The translations under genes were made by a program, and so were the position numbers. From NCBI RefSeq assembly GCF_018320785.1, contig NC_054873.1:25820196-25884195 (forward strand): a stretch of 64,000 nucleotides of DNA, in the 5' to 3' direction. Numbering within the stretch: position 1 is the first letter of the stretch; the number at the start of each line of letters is the position of its first letter. A model generated the notes under the pieces. The model was not told where the DNA came from. It did no database searches and was given only the letters and a program-made list of their open reading frames with translations. Positions 25,761-39,000 of this stretch are shown here, in pieces. This DNA is from Cheilinus undulatus (Eukaryota > Chordata > Actinopteri > Labriformes > Labridae).

Positions 25761-25853
25761 GGTTTAATGTTTAAAAAAGCCCTCTGAGGCCACACAACTA
25801 CCAATCACAGAATCCCGTGTTTTTACCAGCCACTCAATCAGTTTTAGTGCTGA
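25761..25853 (-). promoter_or_regulatory. Promoter-proximal region of ZP gene 1
   Basis: Carries ACCAATC words on the + strand and is partly conserved upstream of gene 2 (33105-33190: AATGTTTAAAAA, CCTCTAAAGCC, GCCAATCACAG). The conservation between paralogue flanks suggests a regulatory role; no function is shown directly. Confidence 0.45.
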
Positions 25854-25941
25854 AACAAGGGGGTGGAGCACATGTCCTGCCAAATCACTGGCTTGGATGA
25901 CATTTTGACTCTTAAGTATATATTGACAAAACAAGCATTTG

Positions 25942-25966
25942 GGTCACATTCACCTTTTTAAGGTCA
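25942..25966. promoter_or_regulatory. Oestrogen-response-element-like site upstream of ZP gene 1
   Basis: GGTCACATTCACC differs at one position from the GGTCAnnnTGACC palindrome, and an AGGTCA half-site follows at 961-966. Lies about 255 bases before the ATG. Choriogenin genes are classical oestrogen targets, which makes the site plausible; this is inference from sequence only. Confidence 0.4.
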
Positions 25967-26230
25967 AAGTGGCTTTATTTGTTTGCTTTGTTTTTTGCCT
26001 AGCTGTGAATCTGTGAGAGAAGATTTGTAGAAGATTTGCACCGAAGCCCAAAGTTCTACTTTAATGTTGGTGTTGTATACTTTATGACAAGCTTCTTAAC
26101 AACACATACACTATTATACCCTTTTTCAGACACCACCATGTCAAAGTTTCCTAAAAGTTTCCAGAGTGAGCTTCGACTCCATGGTTCAAGTCAGCCAAAG
26201 TGCATACATAAGACAAGCCTTTTTAATATA

Positions 26231-26645
26231 CAGTGCCTATAAAATGTATTCACCCTCTTGGATGTTTTACCCTTTAATTAAATTTTGAATCAATAATGGT
26301 CAATATAATTGCACCTTTAGACAAAAAAATAAAAAAAATAATAAAATAAAATAATAATAATAATAATAATAAAAATAAAAAGCAAACAAAAAAACCTCTT
26401 GAATGTCAAACTGAACACAGAATTCTTCAAAGTAATGTAAATTAAATAAAATATGTAATGTTGAATAAGTGACTGCATAAATATTTATCCCTTTCAAGTC
26501 AGTATTTAGTAGATACATTTCTGGCTGCAATCACAGCACTAATTCCATGTTAATAGGTCTCAATCAGTTCTGCACTTCTGGATACTGCAATTTTACTCCA
26601 TTTTTCTTTGCAAAGCTGCTCAATCTCTGTCAGATTGAAAGACTT
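26231..26645. mobile_element. Truncated Tc1-like element, CAGTGCCTATAAAA family
   Basis: Starts after TATA with CAGTGCCTATAAAATGTATT, then the terminal region seen also at 48.57-48.95 kb (GGATGTTTTACCCTTT, CAATCACAGCACTAAT, CTTTGCAAAGCTGCTCAA, CTCTGTCAG). It stops at about 26,645, long before any transposase. An (ATA)n run sits at 26,340-26,372. Confidence 0.75.
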
Positions 26646-26784
26646 TTTTACTGGGGTGGCCAAACTGTGGCAGGGAATTTTGCAGGGGTGGCCTGAAGTA
26701 TGTGCTCACTTGTAACAATGAATAAAATTTGCTTGCCCTGTCTGATTTCACTCCTTGAAAAAAAATTAAACACTATTCAATAGA

Positions 26785-27144
26785 AGTTAACACTAAGTAT
26801 GCATTATTATCTGATGTAAACATCATTATAAACACAGCTGTAAAATCCCATGTTATAATGCATTAGTGAAACATTAGTCGAGGGGAAGGGTTAGGGTTAC
26901 TAATACTTTGTTAATGTATCAATAAAGCATTTGTAGATCAGTTTATAAATTATATATAGCTTCATTAATACAGCTTGACTTAAGCTTTTACTAATACTTC
27001 GTCAATGTAACAAAAAATATTTATAACTCACCTTATAAATGACTAATATGAATGCTACAAAAATGATAAGGCAAGTATTACATATGCTAATCTAATGCTT
27101 TTATTAATGCTAAAATTGTGAAGTCATTATAAAGTGTTACCTGC
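26785..27144. mobile_element. Short inverted-repeat element with GTTAACACT/GTAACACTTTATAATG ends
   Basis: Left end GTTAACACTaAGTATGCATTA and right end (reverse complement) GGTAACACTTTATAATGACT, with many TTATAA/CATTA words between; typical of a short non-coding DNA element common in fish. Edges approximate. Confidence 0.5.
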
Positions 27145-29190
27145 TGAACATATTGAATTAGATAACTAACAATAAAGTCAGGTACAGATGCTTTATTCCT
27201 GTGGATATTTTAAACAACGTGAACCATAGGTTCTCTAAGCTTCTTTTTTAATGACTTTAAATGATGTCAGAATTCACAATTTCAAACACTAAAAAATGCA
27301 AATATCCAACACAAAGAGAGCAGCCAGCAAAACAGCCTGAAAAAACTGATTTGAGTAATGTCTCGCCTCTGATAAAACACACAGCCAATGATAATTTAGA
27401 ATTTTGACGTGGCCAATCAGATTTCTTGGGTTTCATGGACCAACCCAAATATTTTCATCAGGGCTGTCAAAGGATATAAAATCTAAAGCACAGTCAATCT
27501 TACAATTTCTGTTTTTGATGGCATCCTTTTATCACATTTTAGAATTTGAGTATTTTGCATTTCAAACCCCCTTGGTGTCATTTTGTTGTTGTTTTTCAGC
27601 CTTAAACTAAGGGTAATTGACTTCCTTGCATTTTAAAGTGAAATGAGACATCAAGTTTCAGTGATGAATTTATTTTATATCATTGTGGCTGCAGGGAGAT
27701 GCTGAGATGCCTTAACCAAAGCATGTTGAAAGGGATAAAAGCCTGTTATTAAACACAAGAAGTGCACTAATTGGGGACCTTCATTAACCACAATTAATGC
27801 AATCAATCTTGACAACCCTCTTTTTCATTGATGTAATTTGTTGAGTTAAAGCACTAGCCTATATTTTTCTGAAAACAGATCTCATGTTTTATCTGAGGAT
27901 CCGACATTTCCCTTGAAAACCAAAGACAGGTGTGCTGGGATGATGTAATGTCAAAACAAATCTTGGAGTTTCCCAAAAGATAATGAATTTAGCGAGAAAC
28001 AAATGTCATTCGTTCCCATCACATGTAATGCGCCCAAAGCAGGTCATAGCCAGATTGAAGTTATATATATTTGCTTCTGCCAATCTGATACATTTTCTTT
28101 TAAGACTACTACAGTCCTGCACATAATGTATATCTCACAATAACTTCCCAATAGATTGTAAAAAGTTACCTTGTAGATTCATATTCTACTGTGCATATGC
28201 AATGTGTGATTAACCCTTGAATATCATGCAGTCCAGCTCACAAACAAGTGTTTTTATAATAAAAACCCCAAAAGGAGTCCACATATAAACCATGGGTTTG
28301 CCTTGAGTCATCAAGAATGTTACTTTTTCTGCCAACTCTTGAAATTTTACTAAATAATTTAAAGCACAGGTCTTGATGATGGTACCAAGTCGTATTATCT
28401 TGTTGTTCTTTTATTTTTTTTAATCTTTTGCCTACACTTGTTGTTTTTGTCTCAAACCATGCTGAGTTGGTGTGAATCTTAAGTGTTTTAAAAGTGTATT
28501 AAAAGGTTAAAAGTGTATCAATATCCATTTCATATTCAGTTTTTAAAACTCAATTCTCATGACAGGTTAAACAGAAGACTTATATACAGAATATTCTTTA
28601 CTTCAACAAAAACAACAACAACAAAATGATTGTCCTTTTTATTGTTTATTTTTTTACATGTTTTATTATTTTGGATACAAAATTCTGACCACATCTCAGT
28701 CAACACCTATAATGCCATTTATACAAACAAACTAATAACATTCAAATATATATAAAACAGTTTAATTGGTTGCTTTTCTTTTAGCTTTGAAAACAGTGAA
28801 TATACGTGTTTCAAAAAAGGTTTATGCAAGTAAAAAACTCTGGGTTCCCGATATAAAAGTTCCCCTCTGCTGATTCTGATTCAATCCCATTCATTCCAAT
28901 AATATACTATCAATAACATTGTCTTTTAAAAAATAGAACAGCATGATTATTATCACAAGATTAGACCAGAGCTGATTTAACTATAATAATTTTTGAAGGC
29001 AAAAAAAAGTTCTGCTGGTGGAGTTAATTGATTTTTTCCCCCTCATGTTTCCCCTTCTTTATGTTTTAGGGGACAAGAGCAACACAATTTTTCAGTTAAG
29101 AATAATTGTGAACACTTTCACCAATTATCCAGTCCAAAATAGCCCCAGGAACATCGACTTCTTTCAGACTGAGTGTAATGAAAAACTAAA
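27145..29190. other. Intergenic between the two ZP genes, no gene recognised
   Basis: AT-rich sequence without long frames or recognised repeats. The poly(A) signal of ZP gene 2 lies at the right edge. Confidence 0.5.
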
Positions 29191-29196
29191 TTTATT
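29191..29196 (-). terminator. Poly(A) signal of ZP gene 2
   Basis: AATAAA in minus orientation, 181 bases past the stop codon. Other AATAAA-like words occur farther left, so use of this one is likely but not certain. Confidence 0.5.
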
Positions 29197-29376
29197 GCAC
29201 ATTTGTACAGTATTTTTTCACTTATAAAGCAAACCACTGCAATACATGGGGAACCTTTGTCACAACAGATGAACCAGTCTTTTGTTGTAAATTGTATAAA
29301 ATCCTTGAAAAAATTAGTAATTCCCTCATTTCATTTCCATCCATATTTTTGATCTCAACATGATGATGTTTACTGT

Positions 29377-31023
29377 TCAGAAGGGGGAAATGATCACAGG
29401 ACCAGCAGAAACCACACTCTTTGGCTCGGCCTTCATCTGTTTAACAGCCTGGATGTCTCTTTCTGCAGATACGTAATCATTCAAACCTGGTTACATTTAT
29501 GTATGAATGTTTGCATTTCTATACAATATTATCTGAATTATGCATTCTACAAAATCATGACTTACTTCTCCTGTAGCATGGTGGGTCACAGGAATGACCC
29601 AAGGTAGCAGAGCACACAGCTGTGCTGCAGTGAATGTATACCTAAACAAGCGAAATAGTGTTGGTTAATCTACTGTACTTGCATCAGCTTCATTTTAGAG
29701 GAACTACATTCCTTACCTGTTCCCTCAGGGGTTCCATTGACTCTGGGTTCACAAATGTAAACATTTTGAAAATGAAACGCCTGTAATGACTCGGGAAGTC
29801 CAGGCCAGACGAGGGACCAACCGGAACCAGAGATGACAAGTAGCGATCATCCCTGTATGGACACCTGGGTGGAGAAAATATGAAGTTACGACTTTTCTAA
29901 AGCCACAAACAGATCTGAAAATAGTTTGCGTGTATCAGAACTTAACACACTTTCAAATATACAGGACAATGTAAAATGTTTTCAGACCCGTCTATCAGAA
30001 TATCCCACTGGGGCACACTGTGAGGATGGGTGTTCGTGGTTGCCCAGCAGCGTCCAAGTGTCAGTACAAGGTTGGGATCTGTCTTTCCAAGGAGCTGAGC
30101 CTCCACATACACGGGGTCCCTCAGAACTTTGGTCACAGGGTAGTCTGCATCTGTGTAGTAAGAGCTGTAGGCCACATCCACTGTGAGAGCAGATACTAGT
30201 TAGTACAACCACCAGCATGGTAAAATGATGAACAAATAACACTGCCAAGATGACGTGCATTTACCTTCATTACAACCCTTTGTATTGCACTGTCCATTTG
30301 CCAGCCTCAGGTGTACTCTGATGGGTCCCAGAGCTGCAACTGGTAGAGGAGGATTTTCTAATGGTAATACTTGTGTAACCACAGTTTCAACAGAAGTGCC
30401 AGTGTACCTACACTGGAAGAGCAACCTGAAAGAGAAAACTGGCATCATGTTTTCTTGTTTAGAACATTTATTTGGACACTAGAAACGTGATTATAAATTG
30501 ATTATTTACTCAAAGTAGCTGTCTCTGGTTATGGCTCCTAGAGGCCCGACTCCAACGTCGTAAGAGGAGGACATCCTGTTCTCATAGATTATGACCCCAG
30601 GCTCCTCCTGCAAGAGGATACAAACAAAATGCAGGTAGAATAACAACCTCCAAAGTTGCTATTATTAGAGGAGAAAATCCGAGAAAATGAAGATCTTACC
30701 ATAACAACAGATTCACAGGAGGTGACAGGAAATTGGTAGATGGCAAAGCCAGAATTAGAGTCGACATGCGTGCAGTGTTGACCTTGACCCAACAGTGAAA
30801 TTGACTCAAGATCAATGTTTGGCAGAGTGGCATCTCTGGCAACCACCAAGATGAACTGGGCATCCTTGGTACACTGGACAGTCACTGTAGCAATAGAGTA
30901 GTAATAACTCAAAATATTAGACATATAAGGTTCCTTAAAGCAAATTGAACAAGGTTCAAGTCATTCAAGCTGGTATTCGATGGTAAACAGTTCTGAAGGG
31001 CCTAAATGCTAACATCCACATAC

Positions 31024-31058
<35 letters not shown>

Positions 31059-33044
31059 AATTAATTTATAAAGCACTGTACAATAGTTAAAAAGACATTA
31101 CATACATACAATGGTGAAAACTATACTGGCAGATATTCATGACTGTAGTTTGGCAATATACCATTCCAACTTTCTTTATTTAGCACCACGGAAAACGAAG
31201 ACAAAGATATTAAGTGTTACTTAAAAAAATACTTTGAACCTTCAACTGTTTTTTTTTTTTAACTAAACTGGACTTGGTATTTTTCAAAAGTTCTCCAATG
31301 TCATGGATTGAGCAGTAATGCTGTTTCTAGAGCTAGTTCATCAAAATGCCAAAAACAGACCAAAGTACAATTACAACAATCAATAATGAAATGTAATTTC
31401 ACAAAAGATAAACTAATTTAAAAGCAATCGCATATTTTCTTCTATTACTAAAACAGCTGATATGATCTTGACCTCATTAGTAACGTTGCCTAAATACTGT
31501 AGACGATAGCTTTTTTAGTGGGAAACATATACGCCTATTATGATTATTTGCGGCCAATATTTAAACAAAAGAAATACAGTCCATACTTGTAATTAATCCA
31601 GTGTTAACTGGGTAAAAACACATAACACCATTTAGTTATTCTACAAGGACCAATACTTTTACCACACAATGTAGTATTAACCTAATACAACCTCAATAAA
31701 GAAACAAATGCCTTTAAAAGGCCTACCTGCTTTCCCAAAATGGCACTGTTGACCATCAAAACAACAGCTTATGGCTTCACAAGCAGCAGCAGAGATATCA
31801 GGACTTCCACATGGCACTTTCTGGCTCTCTGAAACCTCACAAATCTGGGTAGACTGCTGCTTTGGAGCACTGTGTTGGTAGGTAGAGGGTGCCTGTGGTG
31901 ATGTAGGTTGAAATGGTTGAGGTGGCTGATATGTTTGACGTGACTGGGATGGTTGCTGTGGCTGAGATGGTTGCTGTGGTTGAGATGGTTGCTGTGGTTG
32001 AGATGGTTGATATCTTTGATGTAGCTGAGATGGTTGCTGTGGTTGAGATGGTTGATATCTTAGATGTGGTTGAGATGGTTGCTGTGGTTGAGATGGTTGA
32101 TATCTTAGATGTGGTTGAGATGGTTGCTGTGGTTGAGATGGTTGATATCTTTGATGTGGTTGAGATGGTTGCTGTGGTTGATATGGTTGATATGTTTGAT
32201 TTGGCTGAGCTGGTTTCTGTGGTTGAGATGGCTCTTGTTGATCATGTGCTTGCTGAGGCTTATATGGTTGAGCTGGTTTCTGTGGTCGAGATGGTTGATA
32301 TGGCTGATATGGTTGATGTGGTCGCTGCGGTTGAGAGGGCTCTTGTTGATCATGTGGTTGTTGAGGCTGATATGGCTTATATGGTTGATATGGTTGCTGT
32401 GGTTCAGATGGCTCCTGATCATCTTGGGGAGACTGATACTCAGGAAATCCTTCAGGTCTCACAGTAAACTTTGGTGCTACAAAATATTGAGGATAAATCA
32501 GGATATAATTAGGTTTTATCGGTGGTGTTTTAGAATATTGAGGTGTCTTCTTTTGAGTAAGAGCCTGAACCTGTGGCACTTGAGAGTATTGAGGAGCCTG
32601 AGGTAGTGGAGCTTGGCCCTGTGGCATCTGAGAGTATTGAGGAGCCTGAGATTGCAAAGCTTGGGCCTGTGGCATCTGTGGAATCTGAGGGTATTTAGGA
32701 GCCTGAGGTCCTGGAGCCTGGACCTGTGGCATCTGAGAGTATTGGGGATCATGAGGTGGTGATGGAGCTTGGACCTGTGGCATCTGAGGGTATTGAGGAT
32801 CCTGAGGTGGTGATGGAGCCTTGGCTTGTGGCATCTGAGGGTATTTAGGATCCTGAGGTGGTAGGGGAGCCTTGGCTTGTGGCATCTGAGGGTATTTAGG
32901 ATCCTGAGGTGGTAGGGGAGCCTGGACCTGTGGCATCTGAAGTCCAAGGCTCTGCCACATTGAATCTTGAGCATCTACCTCTGTCCTCAGTAAGAATCCA
33001 AGCAGTGCTACAGCCACAAATGATGTGGTGCTCCAGCGCGCCAT
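29377..33044 (-). CDS. Choriogenin H / ZPB-type egg-envelope protein, gene 2 (long P/Q-repeat form)
   Basis: Tandem paralogue of gene 1 with the same eight-exon plan: 33044-31727, 30884-30700, 30607-30510, 30425-30265, 30180-29988, 29864-29717, 29641-29566, 29462-29377; phases join to give 754 residues. Signal peptide (VALLGFLLRTEVDAQDS), then a much enlarged P/Q-rich tail of about 370 residues made of 17-residue units (QMPQAKAPLPPQDPKYP type) followed by 15-residue units (QPQQPSQPHLRYQPS type), a trefoil domain (ISAAACEAISCCF), a ZP domain nearly identical to gene 1 in exons 2-6, and an R-R-K-R site (CYRRKRD). No membrane anchor. Such P/Q repeats are known transglutaminase substrates when the egg envelope hardens. 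Exons 7 and 8 and all of exon 1 have diverged from gene 1. Confidence 0.95.
31023..31056. repeat. (AAT)n microsatellite in intron 1 of ZP gene 2
   Basis: About eleven uninterrupted AAT units. Confidence 0.9.
31905..32935 (-). repeat. Coding tandem repeats (P/Q units) in exon 1 of ZP gene 2
   Basis: Two arrays in frame: 45-bp units around 31,940-32,190 (PSQPHLRYQPSQPQQ type, several almost identical) and 51-bp units around 32,700-32,930 (PPQDPKYPQMPQAKAPL type), with irregular QPYQP/EPSQPQ repeats between. Long frames on the + strand here (31,913-32,606) are only shadows of this repetition. Confidence 0.9.
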
Positions 33045-33094
33045 GGTTTGAAAGCAGTTTGATCTCGACAGTACTAAAGTTTGGGCTCTACCCC

Positions 33095-33100
33095 CTTATA
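33095..33100 (-). promoter_or_regulatory. TATA box of ZP gene 2
   Basis: TATAAG on the minus strand 51 bases before the ATG, preceded by AGTCACA; matches the position and context of the TATA box of gene 1. Confidence 0.65.
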
Positions 33101-33199
33101 TGTGACTAAGCTTAATGTTTAAAAATGCACCTCTAAAGCCAAATCACCGCCAATCACAGTCAGCTTTCTTTCTAAGAGCCAATTGAAATCTTCAGACTG

Positions 33200-35940
33200 A
33201 TTAGGTAATGTTTTTTTTTTTTTTACATCATTTAACTGGATATTTCAAAATGCCTTTAAGAAGGTCAAGAGGATTGTTTGTATGGGCTGGACAAGAGGAT
33301 GAACCATGTGTTCAGACAGCTGAGTTAGATAACAGTTTGACATTAAAGTGTATTTACAAATCAAACTTTTCGGTCACAACAACCGTTTTAAAGGTCTTTG
33401 TGGCCTCTAGATTTATTTGTCAAATGTTTATTTAGCTTGAGCACACTGAGAAGGCCCTCTCAAATTTGCTGTAGCAGGTGGTTTATCTTCAGCCATAAAG
33501 TCAAAGATCTGTATGACACTGAAAAGTAGGGCAAATCGCTAAAAAGGTAACTCTCTAACACAGAATCTTTTATAGCTTATGTTTGCCAAATTTTATTTTT
33601 GCTTACCTGCTGCAATAGACTGGCATAGTAAGGACAATAATGAAATGATAGCTGAATTTCAAGATAGCATAAGTGATCCGGTTCACATGCTGAATATCTG
33701 CCTATTTATACATCTGGCAATATATTGAGTTTTCAAATGAGATGGGTCAAGTCAGGTATGAGAGCTGCTGGTTCGGCAGACTGAAGGTAGCACTGATGTC
33801 ACCATGGGCGGCCAAGGCATCACTTCCATGGACCAACCCTACCACTGAGTCAAGCTGGTGTAGACTCTGTCTTTTGCAGAGTTCACTCACTACTGTCGGA
33901 GTAGACTTCAATGAACAGGGCAGAGCCTATTGAATTAGTCAGTCTGACTTGCAGTAAACACTTCTTGATAGGCCTTACATCAAAAAGAGATGAGTGTAAA
34001 GGCAATGAAAACTAACAATTAGGTTATTGAGCTGCCCATAAACATCAATGTCTACTCCAAACACATAAATCTACCATGGCAAACTGTATCAACGTGAGTC
34101 ATATGGGAAAAAGTGCTTTGGTTGATGGACGGGGTGTGAAATTATTTTCTGTGGTTTTACCTCAACTCAAGTGAAAGTCTTGTCTCCAAATAGCATCAAC
34201 AGAACAACGTGTCAGTGCTGCAAAGCGGGTGTTTTGGCTTTACTTTTTTACAGTGTAAGGAGACAGATGGCTCCTCTGTCATGCTCTGCAGCTGTGTGAT
34301 ATTGGTGCCTGGTGTTATGCTGCTGTGGACACACAAGAGGCAAGTCGTGTAAACATGCACTAAGGTATGCATACACACACAGCGGCGTTCAGCCCTGCCC
34401 TCCGATGCTGCACATTGCCAACACATTTTCCTGGATCAGCCTCCATTACCTCTTATGGCAGATCAGCAGAAGGACTTTTTCCTGCCATTTCTGTGTTAAG
34501 CATTGCAGGCATGGAGCAAAAGGGGCTTAGATATCCTGCCTTCAAATGCACGCATGTAAACCCAAAGAGATTTGGTGTCCATATAAATGTTAAGTCAGTA
34601 TTTTTAAGAAGAAATTATATGGCAGAATGGTAGTGTTGCCACCTTGTGGATTAAATATGCCAGTGCATTAGTGGAGTACAGGTTGGCCAACAAGCATATA
34701 GATAAATAAACACAGTTACAGAGATCTTATGCCAGACACGTTTTAATCTGTTGTTGCTACCTGCCTTCTCCAAGTTATGACATGTTGCACATACTTCTCT
34801 CATCTGTTTATTGATTTTCACCATAGCTTGACTTTGAGCTCCTGTGAAGAAAGCTTTTATTTCATCAGAGGTACAGACTCATCAAAACATGCTAACAAGT
34901 TTCAGTCATACAGGCTTTCATCAGGGCCTTACCTGCCCTGGTGAAGGCCTGTATGGCAACTGATGTGACATTTGTGAACAAGAGCCAGATCTTTTATGTG
35001 AATCTGGATCTTTTTTTAATTCAGCATGATTTACAGAGCAGGGGTGATCTTCTCTCGACACTGCTCTACCAAAGGTACACCACACTTTAAGCATTTCAAA
35101 CCAGGGGTATCATAAAGCCCAGCAAATAAGCAGGTGTTGTCTGGCCTGCACAGCATTTTGGAAAGCACATTTCAGAACATAATTATGCAACATTTTTGTT
35201 AAATTTAATTCAATTAATTATGTGTCAAAACACTGCTAGATTTGGCTGATCTAATGAAGCCAAACTGGTCTGAAGAGCCCGAAAAGACAGATCTTCATGG
35301 TGAGCTGAGCCAAATGAACTGTAGCGTTCAAAAAGGCTGTAATTCCCATCACAGACATGACTGAAGTACGTTTTTGTGAGTCTGTAGTGCTGATGAAATA
35401 AAGCCTTTTTTTAAACTAGCCATCTGAGTGCCTCAGACTTTTTCAGAGACTTAAAAGTTGGTTCCCCACACTAAAGGTCACTAGAGGGACACATGCTTTC
35501 TAGTATTTTCAACATTTTCCCACACCCATGCAGCACTGCATATGTCTGCTTTCTACTGTGAAGAACTTTCAGTCTGTGATGATTTTGGCGCCCCCTGAAG
35601 ATGAATTACTGGCCTGGATCTCTTGTTGAGCTTGTCCTGTACACATTCAAGTCGTGTTTTCAATCAAAAAGCTCATTTCTTTCAACAGTTAAATCTCTTA
35701 CAGGTTGGAAACGAAAATAGGCTACTTTCAGTTGCAAAGGTTTAAAAGTCTGTAACTGACTTAGTCTGGCACTTGTCCAATATAAAAATGAGCTATTCTG
35801 TTGCTCACAAAGTTTCAGTATAACAGTCATTTAATTCTACATCATAACTAACAAATATCATCATAAAGGCTTAAATAGCACAGTGGAGTGAAGCCAAGAG
35901 GTTTACCTTTGATTTTACGGTGTGTTTTCCCTTTAAGGAC
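33200..35940. other. Intergenic between ZP gene 2 and cax1
   Basis: No gene recognised. GGTCA half-sites at 33262-33267 (AGGTCA) and 33372-33376 lie 220-330 bases before ZP gene 2 and might serve oestrogen control. Confidence 0.4.
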
Positions 35941-35952
35941 TCAAGCATGACA

Positions 35953-35971
35953 GCCTACACTTCCCACAATT
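35953..35971 (+). promoter_or_regulatory. ZNF143/SBS-like motif before cax1
   Basis: CCTACACTTCCCACAATTC resembles the ACTACAATTCCCAGCATGC promoter element of housekeeping genes at most positions. It is about 130 bases before the cax1 ATG in locally GC-rich DNA, a sensible promoter position. Confidence 0.35.
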
Positions 35972-36098
35972 CCAAGCGCCCTGAAGCTCCGTAAATCGGT
36001 GCGTGCTTTTGCAGGGGCAGAGCGACAGCAGCGTCTTTGGTTATAAGCAGGTCAGACCGGCTGAAATAAGACTTAACGGGGAGGTGTTCATATTGAAA

Positions 36099-39000
36099 AT
36101 GTCAGTTTCATCTTCACACAGCTCGGAAACACCGAGCCTTAGGAGGAGGCCGACTGAACATACACAAGGTAGGCTGACAAGGAGATTAATTTAGCTTGTG
36201 TTAGCGTGGAAAACTTTATTTATAACAAGGCGACTGCGCTACAATGGTAATAGGAACACGTCATAATTAGATATATTTACAAAAAGTGTTATGTACGGGT
36301 ATATCATTATATAAATGAAAAGTGGAAAGACGTGTAGCTCGTAATAGACAGTGGTGTAGCATGCGGGACAGTCAGTCACGTCGTATTGATTACAGTGAGC
36401 TCCACGCCCCCAGCCCAAAGTGCCAAGACTGCGCGCATGCAAGTAGTCAAGCATCGATATGTGCAGGGCCTTCTCTTTAAAAGTAAACACATTGTTATTG
36501 GATGTTGTTTGCTGATGGTGCAGACAAGTATCTGATCGCACTGGGGCTGCAACTCGATTGATTGTATTTCAAATGAGTCTAATGTGCTTTATATTCTAAT
36601 TGTAAAAATAGATCATCACAGAATCCAAGTGATAATGGTTTACAGTTTTATGAAATAGAGTTAACGCCGTCAGATTGTCTGACTAAAGAAGCTTTAGTCT
36701 GAAGACAGTTTGGCCTGTAAATGATTATTCACTTCTGACTATTTTTATTACTTGCTGAATGGAATTATAGGCTAGTTTCCGTTTCTTGTCCCCTTCATTG
36801 CAGCAAAATCCAATTCTCAAGAAGAGTACAACATTCTCATTTTTAAGACTTTCTGCTAAGCTTTAGAAACCAATATAAAAGCTGAAAGGGGAAGCAAAAT
36901 AAGACACCCAAAGTGTATGTTCACGCTGTTTAGAATTTTGTGAAAGGGGAAGTGAAGTTGAGTCACGTGATGCCGTGCTTCGTCAGATTCAGTCATTGAT
37001 CGGGCCTATTTCTTGTGAGACACAATTCCTGAAAATAAATTCGTGATCCCAGGCAGTAATTGCAGTCATGCTTCTGGGTTCCCCACATAACAAATCCAGC
37101 TGTTGTCTATCTGTCTGTCTGAGACAGTCAAAAACAGACAGAGACCCCTTCAAAAGGGAAGTTTGTACTCACACACTCTGTGTCCCAACATCAGCACAAA
37201 TCTCACAAATCATTTGCACTGACTTCCTTTAGGTGCTGTGAAAAGCTGATGGAGCTTATCATAGGTGTTGTACTATTTTAATGCTCTGCTGGATGAAATC
37301 ATGAGTGAATCTTTAAATTAGTCTGATTAAGACCATCTGGTCTGCTCTGTATTGAAAGTCCATCAGTAAAGGCTCTCTGTGTAACTGACACAGACTGGCA
37401 TCAAGCTGGTGCATGGGTACATTCTTGTTGTCAAGACAAAGACTCTTCTTATAAGGCGTTCTAAGATTTCCAAGATTTTTTATTGTATTTCCAAAAAAAC
37501 AATTCAAGTCATGGGCCACTCAAAATGTGTTTACTTTAAATCAGAGTTTTAAAAGTTAACATATGAATATGACATTTAAAACAAAGTTTGCTTAATAAGT
37601 AGGTTAAGCCATTTTGGTTTACCCATTAACTTAATTTTATAACGTATTTATGCGCTGACCATTTTTCCAGTAAAAACCCTTTCAAATTTTCTGGTTTTGG
37701 CTTCTTTGATGTAGGAAATTGTGTTTTTCTTCAAGTCTCTTATACTGTTTAATGAATAATCTTTGGCTAGAAGAGTGATGCTTTGGACAGCGGAAATTAT
37801 TTGCTGTTTGGAAACTAAATGTGCTTTAATCGAAAATTTGAGTGTTTTTAGTGATGCTGGATAAAGGGGTATTTAGAGAGATTCAAGACTAGCAAGACAA
37901 TACATTATAATTCAGAGAAATATATTTTTAAAACATGTCAGCAACATTTCTGTAAAGGTTTAAGCTTCACTATTTGCTGCAGTATAATGCCTGAGAACCA
38001 GTGTTATGTTTGGTTTAGTTGTGCATTTAAACTTAAAATGTTCTCAACAATGTCTAACCTAAAACAAAAATCATAAAACATTGAAGTATCAAAGTGTCTC
38101 CTTGAGTTGTCTTTATTCTTGACAAAAATGGCAAAACACGAGATAAAACATATAGTTGGCTGATGTTAGCGTCTGTTGGCTAACATTACTTGCTGCCATT
38201 CTTTAACAGTGAAAATTACTAATGCAATAAAACGTCAATATACATATGTTACATTTCCTGGAAAAAATAGCTGTAATTATTTTTACCAGTATGTATGGCA
38301 TTCACCTTCAATATATGGCTGGTATTTTAATAAGTGTACTTTTTATTTGCTTTTTTTTTTTTTTTTCTTTTTTTTTTTCTTTTGCAGATCCTCCATGGCA
38401 ACATGATCCCCAGGCAGGCTTTAATCAAGAAACAAGTCATGACCATTTGTGTGGGAGCCATCTTAATTCAGCAGACAGTTGCCCTTCATTTTCACATCAC
38501 TCTGTGTGTCCTGTCCTGTGTCAAACTAAATGCATATCTGCACACACATGTGAGTACTGGTTACCAACTTTTTTTGATTATTAAAGTCCCCTTAAAGTGA
38601 TGAAATAAGAAATCTGAATTTTAGGTTTGTTGTATGACAGATGGCTGTGTTATGAACCACGATGCCAAATTTCAGTCCAAAAACATCTCTAAGTATATAG
38701 GATAAAGCTTCAGAATCATTAAAAAAAACGAGTCAACAACATCTGCTCGAGGATGCTGTGGGCATGTTGGTAGAATGTGTGGAAGCCACGCCCATTCACA
38801 AGAAATATGATCCTCTCAAATTATAAAAGAATGCTAGAACTGGAATAGTGGAATGCTGTAGTGATACAACTCTCTTCTAAGCTACCAAAGAAACAACCAC
38901 ATTTATGTCGAGTCATATATGTCTGGTTTCAGTTGAATTTTTTCATATTTTACACTTCAGGTGTTACTATTATCTCGTGTATGAGTTATGTCTCTGTCCC

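Noticed and set aside
31913-32606. Long + strand open frames opposite ZP gene 2
   Set aside because: They are antisense shadows of the P/Q codon repeats and encode only low-complexity Val/Glu/Met or Leu/Trp/Arg repeats.
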